Assembly: GCF_000961885.1 (NCBI RefSeq)
Contig: NZ_JZKH01000057.1
Span: 1 to 50,683, forward strand
Source of the DNA: Streptomyces rubellomurinus
Lineage (GTDB): Bacteria > Actinomycetota > Actinomycetes > Streptomycetales > Streptomycetaceae
Direction of reading: 5' to 3'
DNA length: 50,683 nucleotides
Under the pieces are notes generated by a model, which did no database searches, was not told the origin of the DNA, and worked only from the letters and a program-made list of their open reading frames with translations. This document shows, piece by piece, positions 34,541 to 41,577 of the stretch. Position numbers and translations under genes: made by a program. The first letter of the stretch is position 1. The number at the start of each line of letters is the position of its first letter.

Positions 34541-35219
34541 CGGCAGCGACCCTACCGCGCACGGCCGTTGCCGGGCCGAAGCCGTGGCGGCGCAGCAGCA
34601 GGGCGGCCTCGCGGTCGGTGACGTCGTGGAACTCGCCGTACCAGGGGCCGGCGGCGTGCGCGTACAGCGGCAGGTGCAGGCAGACCAGGGCGTCCACGTC
34701 CCGGCGCAGCTCGTCCGCGATCCGCGCGTCGCACACCGGCGCGGCGAGGAGCAGGCGATGCGGGCGGTCGCCGCGCAGGGCGCGGACGGCGGTGCGGGCG
34801 GTGAGGGCGTCGGTCAGGCCGTCCGAGACCAGGACGGCGGTGCGGCCCCGCACCCGCAGCGGCGCCCGGCCCTCGCGGTACAGCGCCTCGCGCCGGTGCA
34901 CCTCGGCGCGTTCGCGCTTGAGGCTCTCGCCGAGCTCCAGCGGGGTGACATCGAGGTTCTTGAGGCAGTCGCGGTCGAACAGCGGCGGGTCGCCGTCGGC
35001 GACCGCGCCGACCGGCTGGTCGTGCCCGCGCACGTTCAACGGCCGTACCACCGTGGCGTCCAGCGGGGCGCCCAACTCCTCGGCGAGCGCGGCGGCGACG
35101 AGCAGCCCGCCGGGGGCCAAGCCGAGGACGACGACCCCGCCGTCGCTCCGGCCGTCGATGAACGGGGCCACCGCCTCGGCGAGTTGGCGTCCGGCGGTGA
35201 TCCGGTCGGGGAATTTCAC
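34509..35219 (-). CDS. Phosphoribosyltransferase-like protein with altered PRPP loop
   Basis: A 236-residue PRTase-fold protein, close to the stand-alone PRTases often found near erythromycin-esterase or hydrolase genes. The N-terminal strand-loop GVVVLGLAPGGLLVAAALAEELG is typical. The usual PRPP motif (VLVDDGxATGAT) reads TAVLVSDGLTDALTARTA, with the first acidic residue replaced by Ser and the Thr/Gly loop changed, so ordinary PRPP-dependent activity is doubtful. It is upstream of and overlapping the APH-like gene. Confidence 0.82.
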   Translation of the reverse strand: MKFPDRITAGRQLAEAVAPFIDGRSDGGVVVLGLAPGGLLVAAALAEELGAPLDATVVRPLNVRGHDQPVGAVADGDPPLFDRDCLKNLDVTPLELGESLKRERAEVHRREALYREGRAPLRVRGRTAVLVSDGLTDALTARTAVRALRGDRPHRLLLAAPVCDARIADELRRDVDALVCLHLPLYAHAAGPWYGEFHDVTDREAALLLRRHGFGPATAVRGRVAADGHTSADRSH

Positions 35220-35274
35220 GGGTCCGTCCTCCTCCTGTCGTCAGGGCCTCCCGGCAGCGGTCACTCGGCCGCGG

Positions 35275-35469
35275 TCACTCGGCCGCGCCGAGGGCCCGCG
35301 CGCCGGGGCAGTGCGGGTCGGGGCAGGGCTCGGGCTGCCAGGCGCCGGCCCGCGGGCCGTCCAGGGCGACGGCCGCGCCGAGGATCCAGCAGCGCGGGTG
35401 TCCGCAGACCGGGCAGGGCTGCGCGAGGGCGCGCGAGGGGGCGGGGCCGGAGGCGGGTGTGGTGGTCAT
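35275..35469 (-). CDS. Small zinc-binding-like protein (64 residues)
   Basis: A 64-residue protein. The cysteines CPVCGHPRC and CPDPHC suggest a zinc ribbon. The rest is a Pro/Ala-rich linker. ATG 35469 follows CAGGAGCG by 8 bp. It lies between the PRTase-like and STAS genes on the same strand. Function unknown. Confidence 0.6.
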   Translation of the reverse strand: MTTTPASGPAPSRALAQPCPVCGHPRCWILGAAVALDGPRAGAWQPEPCPDPHCPGARALGAAE

Positions 35470-35578
35470 CTCGGTCGCTCCTGACAGATCGGGCGGGTGG
35501 GACGCCCGCGCCGCCGCGGGCGTCCCACCAGGGCGTCTGCCCGGATCAGGAGGATCCTCACGCACCGGACCGCGGCGG

Positions 35579-36316
35579 TCAGCGGGCGCGCAGGGCGTGC
35601 TCGCACTCGTGGCAGCGCCGGTCGGCCAGCGGGGGCGGGTACCACGGCTCGCCCGGCCGGGTGGGCCGGTAGTGCGAGTGCTCCATCGGAGCGCTCTCCA
35701 GCCCGCAGAGCGTGTACGGCTGCGGGTCCTCGGGCACGTCCGGATCGGCACCGGCGGCGTGCACCGCGAGCACCGCGGGCCCGACCCCTTCCGGGCCGAG
35801 CTCCCGTTCCGGCTCCAGCTCGAAGAGCACGACGATCGATCCCATGCGTCGAGGCTCGGGCACCGCCGCCGCCCCCACATCCGGGGTGGGCCGTCCGGGG
35901 CGGGGATCACCCGCGGCCGTGACAGCGTCCGCGCGGCCGTCGTGGAGGGCCGCGCGGACGCTGTCACGGACGGTGAACAGCCGGTCGGTGCCGGTGATCT
36001 CCAGGAGCCGGCCGACCTGGGGCGGGAGGGCGACCAGGACCAGCCGGGTGCCGGCCAGTGCGGCGCCCTGGTGGGCGGTGACGAGGGCGTCGAGTCCGGC
36101 GGAGTCGCAGAAGCCGACCCCGGCCATGTCGAGGACCAGTTGGGACGGACGGTTCCGTGCGGCGCGTGCGAGGGCGTTCTCCAGCCTCGCCCGCTGGCGG
36201 TTGTCGACCTCACCTTCCAGGCGGCACACGACGTCCGTCGCGGTCGCCAGCACGGTGATGCGCAGGGCGGGCCCGAGGGCGCTGCCCGCGCTCGTCGGGA
36301 TGGCGCGTCTGGACAC
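35579..36316 (-). CDS. STAS antagonist (RsbV-like) 3 with C-terminal extension
   Basis: A continuous 245-residue frame. Residues about 15-120 are a STAS domain (VVCRLEGEVDNRQRARLENA, phosphorylation loop GFCDSAGLDALV). After a ~40-residue linker, an unrelated tail (MGSIVVLFELEPERELGPEG to HECEHALRAR) ends with one CxxC. The GTG start at 36316 has GGAGGAGGGA. Typical RsbV proteins end near residue 120. The linker region encodes a perfect 22-bp inverted repeat (35917-35969). The tail could instead be a separate 88-residue gene starting at ATG 35845, with weak ribosome-site support. Confidence 0.7.
   Translation of the reverse strand: MSRRAIPTSAGSALGPALRITVLATATDVVCRLEGEVDNRQRARLENALARAARNRPSQLVLDMAGVGFCDSAGLDALVTAHQGAALAGTRLVLVALPPQVGRLLEITGTDRLFTVRDSVRAALHDGRADAVTAAGDPRPGRPTPDVGAAAVPEPRRMGSIVVLFELEPERELGPEGVGPAVLAVHAAGADPDVPEDPQPYTLCGLESAPMEHSHYRPTRPGEPWYPPPLADRRCHECEHALRAR
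35917..35969. repeat. Perfect 22-bp inverted repeat within the STAS gene
   Basis: Arms 35917-35938 and 35948-35969 are exact reverse complements (left arm begins CCGTGACAGCGTCC) with a 9-nt loop. It lies exactly where a normal STAS protein would end, resembling a terminator or attenuator embedded in the coding frame. Confidence 0.95.
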
Positions 36317-36437
36317 GAGCGGGCTCCCTCCTCCGGGTTCCCTCCTCGTGAGGAAAGCTGTCCGCCGGGCGGCTGCCCGGTTGCGGGTGCGGCAATCACC
36401 CGGTGGCGGGGTGCGCCCGATTCCTCCCGACACGGGC

Positions 36438-36462
36438 GTTTCGATTGGTCGACTCCGGGCAG
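36438..36462 (+). promoter_or_regulatory. Stress-sigma-like promoter before the paralogous pair
   Basis: GTTT (36438-36441), 15-nt spacer, GGGCAG (36457-36462), 33 bp before the next start. The -35 is the preferred form of the stress-sigma box; the -10 differs from GGGTA at one base. Confidence 0.5.
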
Positions 36463-36494
36463 TGGCGCGGGACCTAGGAAACAAGGAGGGCCCG

Positions 36495-37109
36495 ATGTCG
36501 ACAGGAGAACTGGTCGCGATCATCGTGCCGATCGCCGTCGTGGTGGTCCTCGTCGCGGCGGTGCTGTGGTTCGTCAACCGCCGCCGCCGGCTGCGGGAAC
36601 GCTTCGGCCCCGAGTACGAGCGGACCGTGGACCGGTCGGACAGCAGGCTGGCGGCCGAACGCGAGCTGCGGGAGCGCGAACTGCGCCACCGTGAGCTGGA
36701 CATCCGACCGTTGACGGTCGAGGCGAGGCAGCGCTACGGCCGGGACTGGACCCATGTGCAACAGGAGTTCGTGGACCGGCCCGGTGAAGCGGTGCAGGAC
36801 GCCGACCGCCTGGTCACCACGCTCATGCGGGACCGCGGCTACCCGACGGAGGACTACGAACAGCGGCTGCGCGACCTGTCGGTCGAGCACGGCCGCACCC
36901 TGGAGCACTACCGGGCCGCGCACGCCGTCAACAGCCGGGCCGACCGCGGCGAGGCCACCACCGAGGAACTGCGCGGCGCGATGGTGCACTACCACGCGCT
37001 GTTCGACGAGCTCCTCGACGGCGGTCCGGGCGGGACGGGCGGGACGGGCGGCCCGGGCGAACCGGGGAGGGGCGGGACGGAACGAGGCGGAACGGAGCGA
37101 CCGAGATGA
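36495..37109 (+). CDS. Membrane-anchored protein of a paralogous pair
   Basis: A 204-residue protein. One N-terminal membrane segment (LVAIIVPIAVVVVLVAAVLW) is followed by basic RRRRLRERF. A soluble helical domain (about residues 75-180) contains WTHVQQEFVDRPGEAVQDAD, LVTTLM and TEELRGAMVHYHALFDELL. A Gly/Thr-rich tail ends the chain. The next gene repeats the same domain without the membrane segment. ATG 36495 follows AAGGAGGG. It is divergent from the STAS-3 gene and overlaps the next start (ATGA). Confidence 0.8.
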   Translation: MSTGELVAIIVPIAVVVVLVAAVLWFVNRRRRLRERFGPEYERTVDRSDSRLAAERELRERELRHRELDIRPLTVEARQRYGRDWTHVQQEFVDRPGEAVQDADRLVTTLMRDRGYPTEDYEQRLRDLSVEHGRTLEHYRAAHAVNSRADRGEATTEELRGAMVHYHALFDELLDGGPGGTGGTGGPGEPGRGGTERGGTERPR

Positions 37110-37645
37110 CACCGATGAACCACGACGACGAGCGACGGACGTCGACCGAGGACATCCTCGCGGGTGTGCGGGCCGACGAGGAACCGGTGACGCGGGAACG
37201 GCCCGTCTACCCCGGCGAGGCCACCACCGCGGCGCAGGAGCCGCGGACGGACGATCCGGAGCGTCCGGAGTACGCGGAGGACCGGGAGGAACCGGACGGC
37301 GGAGCGGAAGCGGCCGGAGGAACGACCGGCCGGGCCGTCGAGGGCGAGCCGCGGGCCGACGGCGACCGGGAGGGACACGACCCCCTCCTGCCGCCGGACG
37401 AGGCGGACGAACTGCGCACCCGGTGGCAGGAGATCCAGACCCGCTTCGTCGACGACCCCCGCGAGGCGGTGCGCGACGCGGACGAGCTGGTCGCCGATCT
37501 GATGCGGCGCCTGGCCGAGTACTTCGCGGGCCGCAAACAGGGCCTGGAGAGCCGCTGGAACCGTGACGGGGAGACGGACACGGAGGAACTCCGCATGGCG
37601 CTGAAGCAGTACCGCGCCTTCTTCGACCGGCTGCTCAGCAGCTGA
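37106..37645 (+). CDS. Soluble partner of the paralogous pair
   Basis: A 179-residue acidic protein. The N-terminal ~95 residues are Glu/Pro-rich and disordered. The C-terminal ~75 residues match the domain of the upstream gene: RWQEIQTRFVDDPREAVRDAD, LVADLM, TEELRMALKQYRAFFDRLL. The ATGA overlap couples their translation. A membrane-anchored and a soluble copy of one domain suggests a heteromeric pair or tether. Function unknown. Confidence 0.8.
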   Translation: MTPMNHDDERRTSTEDILAGVRADEEPVTRERPVYPGEATTAAQEPRTDDPERPEYAEDREEPDGGAEAAGGTTGRAVEGEPRADGDREGHDPLLPPDEADELRTRWQEIQTRFVDDPREAVRDADELVADLMRRLAEYFAGRKQGLESRWNRDGETDTEELRMALKQYRAFFDRLLSS

Positions 37646-37670
37646 GCGGACGGTCGAACGGGACCGGAAA

Positions 37671-37708
37671 ACGGGACCGGAGCGGCCCTCGGGCCGCTCC
37701 GGTCCCGT
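37671..37708 (+). terminator. Strong terminator after the paralogous pair
   Basis: Perfect 18-bp arms (37671-37688, 37691-37708; ACGGGACCGGAGCGGCCC and complement) with a 2-nt centre, which would open to a slightly larger loop. It lies 26 bp after the stop codon. Confidence 0.9.
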
Positions 37709-37756
37709 ACTCCGGAGCCGGTCAGGGCCGGCCCCGCTCGGAGGCGGTGCGGATGG

Positions 37757-37924
37757 TCACCATCGGTACCACCGGCCGCGGCTGCCGCCGCTTCCCGCGG
37801 TGAAGACGAATCCGAGGACCCAGATGACGAGGACGGCCAGGGCGATCCACCACAGGATGTGGATGGCGAAGCCGGCGCCGCCCAGGATCAGGGCCAGGAG
37901 CAGGACGAGGACGAGGATCAGCAC
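37757..37924 (-). CDS. Small hydrophobic membrane protein (lmo0937-like)
   Basis: A 55-residue protein with two membrane helices (LILVLVLLLALILGGAGFAI and LWWIALAVLVIWVLGFVF) and the C-terminus SRGRWYRW. It resembles the short hydrophobic proteins common in stress regions of Streptomyces. The GTG at 37924 has AAAGGG upstream. An upstream in-frame ATG would add a segment rich in codons unusual for this genome, so it was not used. Confidence 0.75.
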   Translation of the reverse strand: MLILVLVLLLALILGGAGFAIHILWWIALAVLVIWVLGFVFTAGSGGSRGRWYRW

Positions 37925-38001
37925 GGGAATCGGCCCTTTCTTCGAGGTACGGACGTTCGGACACGGCGTGTGCCCGACCAGGGCCGATCCATTCAGCTGC
38001 G

Positions 38002-38028
38002 CACGAATCCGTTTTCGCGTATTTCGTG
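38002..38028. promoter_or_regulatory. AT-rich control region with a dyad
   Basis: CACGAA (38002-38007) and TTCGTG (38023-38028) are inverted arms in a stretch (about 38000-38030) that is AT-rich for this genome, upstream of the small hydrophobic protein gene. A promoter/operator is plausible. Confidence 0.35.
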
Positions 38029-38085
38029 ACATCCCTCCGCCGCCGCCCGTGCCGACGCCCGTACCGTCGGTGACCAGCACGGAGG

Positions 38086-39042
38086 TCAGTCGGCCAGCGC
38101 CGCGCGCAGTTCCGCGCGGTGGGCCGTCAGCCAGTCGCCGAAGTCCTGGAGCTGCGGGTCGAGCAGCCGGACGGAGGCCGGGTCGCGCGGGGCGAGGAAG
38201 CGGCGCTCGCAGTCGGCGTAGTACTGGAACATGTTCCCCGCCTCCTGCGCCCCCGGGAAGTCCTGCGCCCGGAACGCGTCCGGGGTCAGCGGCCGGTACG
38301 TCACCGGCTCGCCGAGGGCGGTCGTCATGGCCGCCGCCATCTCGGTGAGCGTCAGGGCCTCGCCGGCGATGCTCACGGTGGCGCCGATCAGGTCGGTGCC
38401 CCGCCGCAGGATCGCCAGGGCGGTGCGCCCGACGTCCTGGACGGCGATGCCCGCGAGCCGGCTGGTGCCCATCGGGAGGACCAGTCGCAGGGCACCGTCC
38501 TCGCCGCGCTGGGGGTGGAACGGGCCGAGCAGGTTCTCCCAGTAGAACGTCAGCCGCAGGAAGGTGGTCGGCACCCCGGCGTCGGTGAAGTAGTGGTCCG
38601 CCTCGGCCTTGCCGTCGAAGTGCGGCACCTTGAAGCGGCCCTGGAGCGTGGGCATCCGGTCGTCGTCGAGCGGGATGCAGTCCCGGGTGTCCTCCAGCGT
38701 CGACCACACCGCGTGCTGGAGGCCGGCGTGCTCGGCGGCGAGGGCGAGGGCCTTCGCCTGGGCCTGCTCCCGGTCGGCGGACATGTGCTCCCAGAAGTTG
38801 GTCACCAGGTACGCCCCGTACGCGCCGTCGAAGGCCCGCTCCAGGCTCGGCGGGTCGTCGAGGTCGGCCCGGACCACCTCGGCGCCCTCGCGTTGGAGGG
38901 CCCGGGCGGCGGCCGACTCGGGGTGCCGGGTGGCGGCCCGGACGGCGAAGGCGCCGTCCGGTTCGGCGAGGGCGGCGGCCGCGACGGAGCCGCCCTGACG
39001 GCCGGTCGCGCCGAGGACGGTGATGGTTCTGCGTGCTGACAT
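38086..39042 (-). CDS. NmrA-like NAD(P)-binding protein
   Basis: A 318-residue atypical SDR. The dinucleotide site is TITVLGATGRQGGSVAAAAL; later elements are VRADLDDPPSLERAFDGAYG, WSTLEDTRD and AVQDVGRTALAIL. NmrA/HSCARG proteins sense the NADPH/NADP ratio rather than catalyse; some act as reductases. The start at 39042 is preceded by GAGGGGG. Its substrate or partner is unknown. Confidence 0.88.
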   Translation of the reverse strand: MSARRTITVLGATGRQGGSVAAAALAEPDGAFAVRAATRHPESAAARALQREGAEVVRADLDDPPSLERAFDGAYGAYLVTNFWEHMSADREQAQAKALALAAEHAGLQHAVWSTLEDTRDCIPLDDDRMPTLQGRFKVPHFDGKAEADHYFTDAGVPTTFLRLTFYWENLLGPFHPQRGEDGALRLVLPMGTSRLAGIAVQDVGRTALAILRRGTDLIGATVSIAGEALTLTEMAAAMTTALGEPVTYRPLTPDAFRAQDFPGAQEAGNMFQYYADCERRFLAPRDPASVRLLDPQLQDFGDWLTAHRAELRAALAD

Positions 39043-39054
39043 GGCTCAGCCCCC

Positions 39055-39261
39055 TCACGGTGCGGCGGTGTCCGCCGCCGGGGGCTCCGGCCGGTCCTCG
39101 TCGTCCCGGCCGGCGGCCGGCGCGTCGGCGATCGACGGCCGGGGGTGCGGCGAACCGCTGCCGTCCAGCGGCGAGCGGTCGGGTTCCTCGTGCGGGGGGT
39201 GGCGGCGGTCGGTCGTCCGCCCGCGCATCGCCACGGCCCACGACCTTCGTCTGACGGTCAT
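39055..39261 (-). CDS. Possible small basic/Pro-rich protein (68 residues)
   Basis: A 68-residue frame (TVRRRSWAVAMRGRTTDRRH, then Pro/Asp-rich) ending 12 bp before the NmrA-like start, with GGAGG 6 bp upstream of its ATG. Low complexity makes the coding call weak. Confidence 0.35.
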   Translation of the reverse strand: MTVRRRSWAVAMRGRTTDRRHPPHEEPDRSPLDGSGSPHPRPSIADAPAAGRDDEDRPEPPAADTAAP

Positions 39262-39542
39262 CACGGCCTCCGCTGGGTCCGGGGCGGGCGCCCGGTGCCC
39301 CGCCGGTACCGCGCGGCTACCCGCCTCGGTGCCGGCCAATCCGGCCCGGCCGCAGGCCCACCGTGGTCCCGGGGCCGGAGCCGGGTACCACGGTGGCGTT
39401 GGCCGCCCCGGCGGTCGTTCCGGAACCGGGACGTACGGAGCGGCTGCCCCGGATCCGCGTCGGCAATCGTCGGCAATCCCCGGCCCGGTCCCGGGGCTTC
39501 GGCCCGCTCGGGGCCGATGGCCCCCGGGGGTATCCTGCCGGG

Positions 39543-40586
39543 ATGCCTTCGTCACACGGTAGGACCAGCACACCGCCGGGACCGGTCGAGGACCCGGCCG
39601 TCGTGCTGTCGGGCTACGGGCCGGTCGGCCGCGCCTACGCCGAGCGGCTGCTCGCCCGGGGCGAGGAGATCGCCCGGGAGCACGGCGTCCGGCCGAGGCT
39701 CGCGGCCGTACGGGTCGGAACCGCGCAGGTCCTGCCGCCGGACGGCGAGCCCGTCCCGGCGCGGGAGGCGTGGAGCCCGCTCGCGCCGCTGGAGCAGACC
39801 CTCGAACGGACCGGCGCCCGGGTGCTCGTCCAGGCCCTGCCCTCCTCGCCGCAGGCCCGGCAGCAGGCCGCCGAGGAGGCCGCGCTGGCGCTGCGCCGCG
39901 GGGTCCACGTGGTCACCGCGACCAAGAGCCACCTGCTCAGCCACTGGCGCGAGCTCGGCGAGGCCGCGCGGGCCGGCGGCAGCCTGATCCGGATCTCCGG
40001 GGCCACCGGCGCCGCCCTCCCGGCGGCGGACCTGGCCCGCACGGGGGTGCGCGGCCTCGGCTGCCGGACGATCCGGGCCTGCCCCAACGGGACGGCCACC
40101 TTCGTCCTCGACCGCCTGGCGGCCGGCGACGGCCTGGCCGAGGCGGTCCGCGAGGCGCAGCGCCGCGGCATCGCCGAGGCCGACCCCTCGGCCGACCTCT
40201 CCGGGGCCGACGCGGCCACCAAGGTCCGGCTGCTCGCCGCCCTCGTGTGGGGCTGGGACCCGTCGACCGTGCGCGTCGACACCCAGCCGGTGGACGAGCG
40301 GGCCGGCCGGGAGGCGGCGGCAGCCGCCGCGGACGGGCTGCGGCTGCGGGCGGTGGCGAGCGCCGCCGCGGACCGCCCGGCCGTGGTCGAGGTCCGGCTG
40401 GAGCGGACGGCCCCCGGCGACCCGCTGCACGGGCTCACCGGGCCGGAGAAGGCGGTCGTCTACGGCTGCCCCGACGCCGGGGACATCACCGTCAGCGGCG
40501 GCCGGTCCAGCCCGCTCGGCGCGGCGCTGGCGATGCTTCGGGACACCCTCGACGTCACGGCGCCGCGCCCGTTCGGCTTCGGCTGA
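39543..40586 (+). CDS. Homoserine dehydrogenase-like protein without ACT domain
   Basis: A 347-residue protein. The dinucleotide site is VVLSGYGPVGRAYAERLLARG. The catalytic-type segment GVHVVTATKSHLLSHWRELG keeps the Lys equivalent of the HVVTANK motif. Then come CPNGTATFVLDRLAAGDGLA and GIAEADPSADLSGADAATKV, a typical homoserine dehydrogenase core. It is shorter than the biosynthetic enzyme (about 430 residues) and lacks the C-terminal ACT domain that senses threonine, so it may act on another substrate. ATG 39543 has a weak ribosome site. Confidence 0.82.
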   Translation: MPSSHGRTSTPPGPVEDPAVVLSGYGPVGRAYAERLLARGEEIAREHGVRPRLAAVRVGTAQVLPPDGEPVPAREAWSPLAPLEQTLERTGARVLVQALPSSPQARQQAAEEAALALRRGVHVVTATKSHLLSHWRELGEAARAGGSLIRISGATGAALPAADLARTGVRGLGCRTIRACPNGTATFVLDRLAAGDGLAEAVREAQRRGIAEADPSADLSGADAATKVRLLAALVWGWDPSTVRVDTQPVDERAGREAAAAAADGLRLRAVASAAADRPAVVEVRLERTAPGDPLHGLTGPEKAVVYGCPDAGDITVSGGRSSPLGAALAMLRDTLDVTAPRPFGFG

Positions 40587-40614
40587 GGCGCCCGCCGGTC
40601 ACCGCTCCTGCGCC

Positions 40615-40646
40615 GTCAGCCAGTCAGCCAGTCAGCCAGTCAGCCA
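40615..40646. repeat. 8-bp microsatellite at the DUF488 stop codon
   Basis: Four copies of GTCAGCCA (40615, 40623, 40631, 40639) plus a partial unit. On the minus strand the DUF488 stop (TGA, complement of 40632-40634) lies within the array. Because 8 is not a multiple of 3, copy-number change would shift the reading frame at the C-terminus. Confidence 0.9.
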
Positions 40647-40988
40647 GTCGGCGAGCACGGCGGCCTGGCTGTGCTCCACGTCCTTGGTGGCGGTCAGCAG
40701 GGTGAGCGTGTCGTGGGCGGCGAGGTCGCGCAGGTGCCCGGCGGCCTCGCGGTGCCCGGCGTCCCGCAGCTCGGCGAGGTAGCGGCGGCGGAACTCGGCG
40801 AAGCGCGCCGGGTCGTGGCCGTACCAGCGGCGCAGCTCGGTCGACGGGGCGACGTCGCGCAGCCACTCGTCGAGGTGGGCGTCCGCCTTCGTCATCCCGC
40901 GCGGCCAGACGCGGTCGACCAGCACCCGCTGCCCGTCCCGCGGCGAGGACTCCTCGTAGATCCGGCGGTAGGCGATCCGTGCGGCCAC
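40632..40988 (-). CDS. DUF488 family protein
   Basis: A 118-residue protein with IYEESSPRDGQRVLVDRVWPRG and DEWLRDVAPSTELRRWYGHD, then PARFAEFRRRYLAELRD, the signatures of the short DUF488 family. Its biochemical role is unknown. The GTG at 40988 has GAGAGGAG upstream. It lies 41 bp downstream of the universal stress gene, probably the same transcript. Confidence 0.88.
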   Translation of the reverse strand: MAARIAYRRIYEESSPRDGQRVLVDRVWPRGMTKADAHLDEWLRDVAPSTELRRWYGHDPARFAEFRRRYLAELRDAGHREAAGHLRDLAAHDTLTLLTATKDVEHSQAAVLADWLTG

Positions 40989-41029
40989 GGCGGGCTCCTC
41001 TCGATCGTGCTCGGCGGCCCGCCGGGCGG

Positions 41030-41467
41030 TCACTGCGCGCGGACGATGACGACCGGGCAGTCGGCGTGCTGCGCGACGCGCGTGCTCACCGAGCCGAGCA
41101 GCGCCCGGGTGAAGCCGCCGTGGCCGTGGCTGCCGACCACCAGGACCTCGGCGCCCTGCGCCGCCTCCAGGAGGACGTCGGTGGGGTCGCCCAGCACCAT
41201 CGCCCGGCGGACCGGGACGGGCTGGTCCGGGCCGATCACGGTGTCCAGCTGGTCGGCGAACCGCCGGTCGGCCAGCTCCCGGTCGAAGGTGGGGTCGACC
41301 ACGGGGGCCGACCAGCCGAAGTGGCTCGGCGGCTCCCAGGCGCCGACCGCGTCCACCACCCCGCCGAGCAGCGCGGCGTGCCGGATCGCCCAGCGCAGCG
41401 CGGCGTGCGAGGACGGCGAGCCGTCCACGCCGACCACCACGCGGGGAGCGTTCTCGTTCGCGTCCAT
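41030..41467 (-). CDS. Universal stress protein (UspA family)
   Basis: A 145-residue single-domain Usp. The first strand is VVVGVDGSPSSHAALRWAI; the nucleotide-binding signature VVGSHGHGGFTRALLGSVST (G-x2-G-x9-G-S/T) indicates an ATP-binding type. Start ATG 41467 with CAGGACGGTGG upstream. The DUF488 gene follows. Upstream (41468-41577) I see no clear stress-sigma box. Confidence 0.93.
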   Translation of the reverse strand: MDANENAPRVVVGVDGSPSSHAALRWAIRHAALLGGVVDAVGAWEPPSHFGWSAPVVDPTFDRELADRRFADQLDTVIGPDQPVPVRRAMVLGDPTDVLLEAAQGAEVLVVGSHGHGGFTRALLGSVSTRVAQHADCPVVIVRAQ

Positions 41468-41577
41468 GTCCACCGTCCTGTCGCTCGTCGCCCCTTCCTC
41501 ACGGTGCGGGCCGACCGACGCCGCCGCCAGTACGGCCCGGCACCCGGGTGACCCGGCGGCGGCGACGCACGTCGACG

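Noticed and set aside
37925..38036. N-terminal extension of the hydrophobic protein to an upstream ATG
   Set aside because: The added segment uses codons rare in this genome (TCA, CGA, AAT, AAA) and has a poorly spaced ribosome site, so it is more likely promoter DNA.
39262..39542. Possible gene in the 281-bp gap before the homoserine dehydrogenase-like gene
   Set aside because: Frames here are Arg/Pro/Gly low-complexity with no ribosome site. It contains several CCACGGTGG/GTACCACGGT-like and CGGCAAT repeats but no convincing feature.
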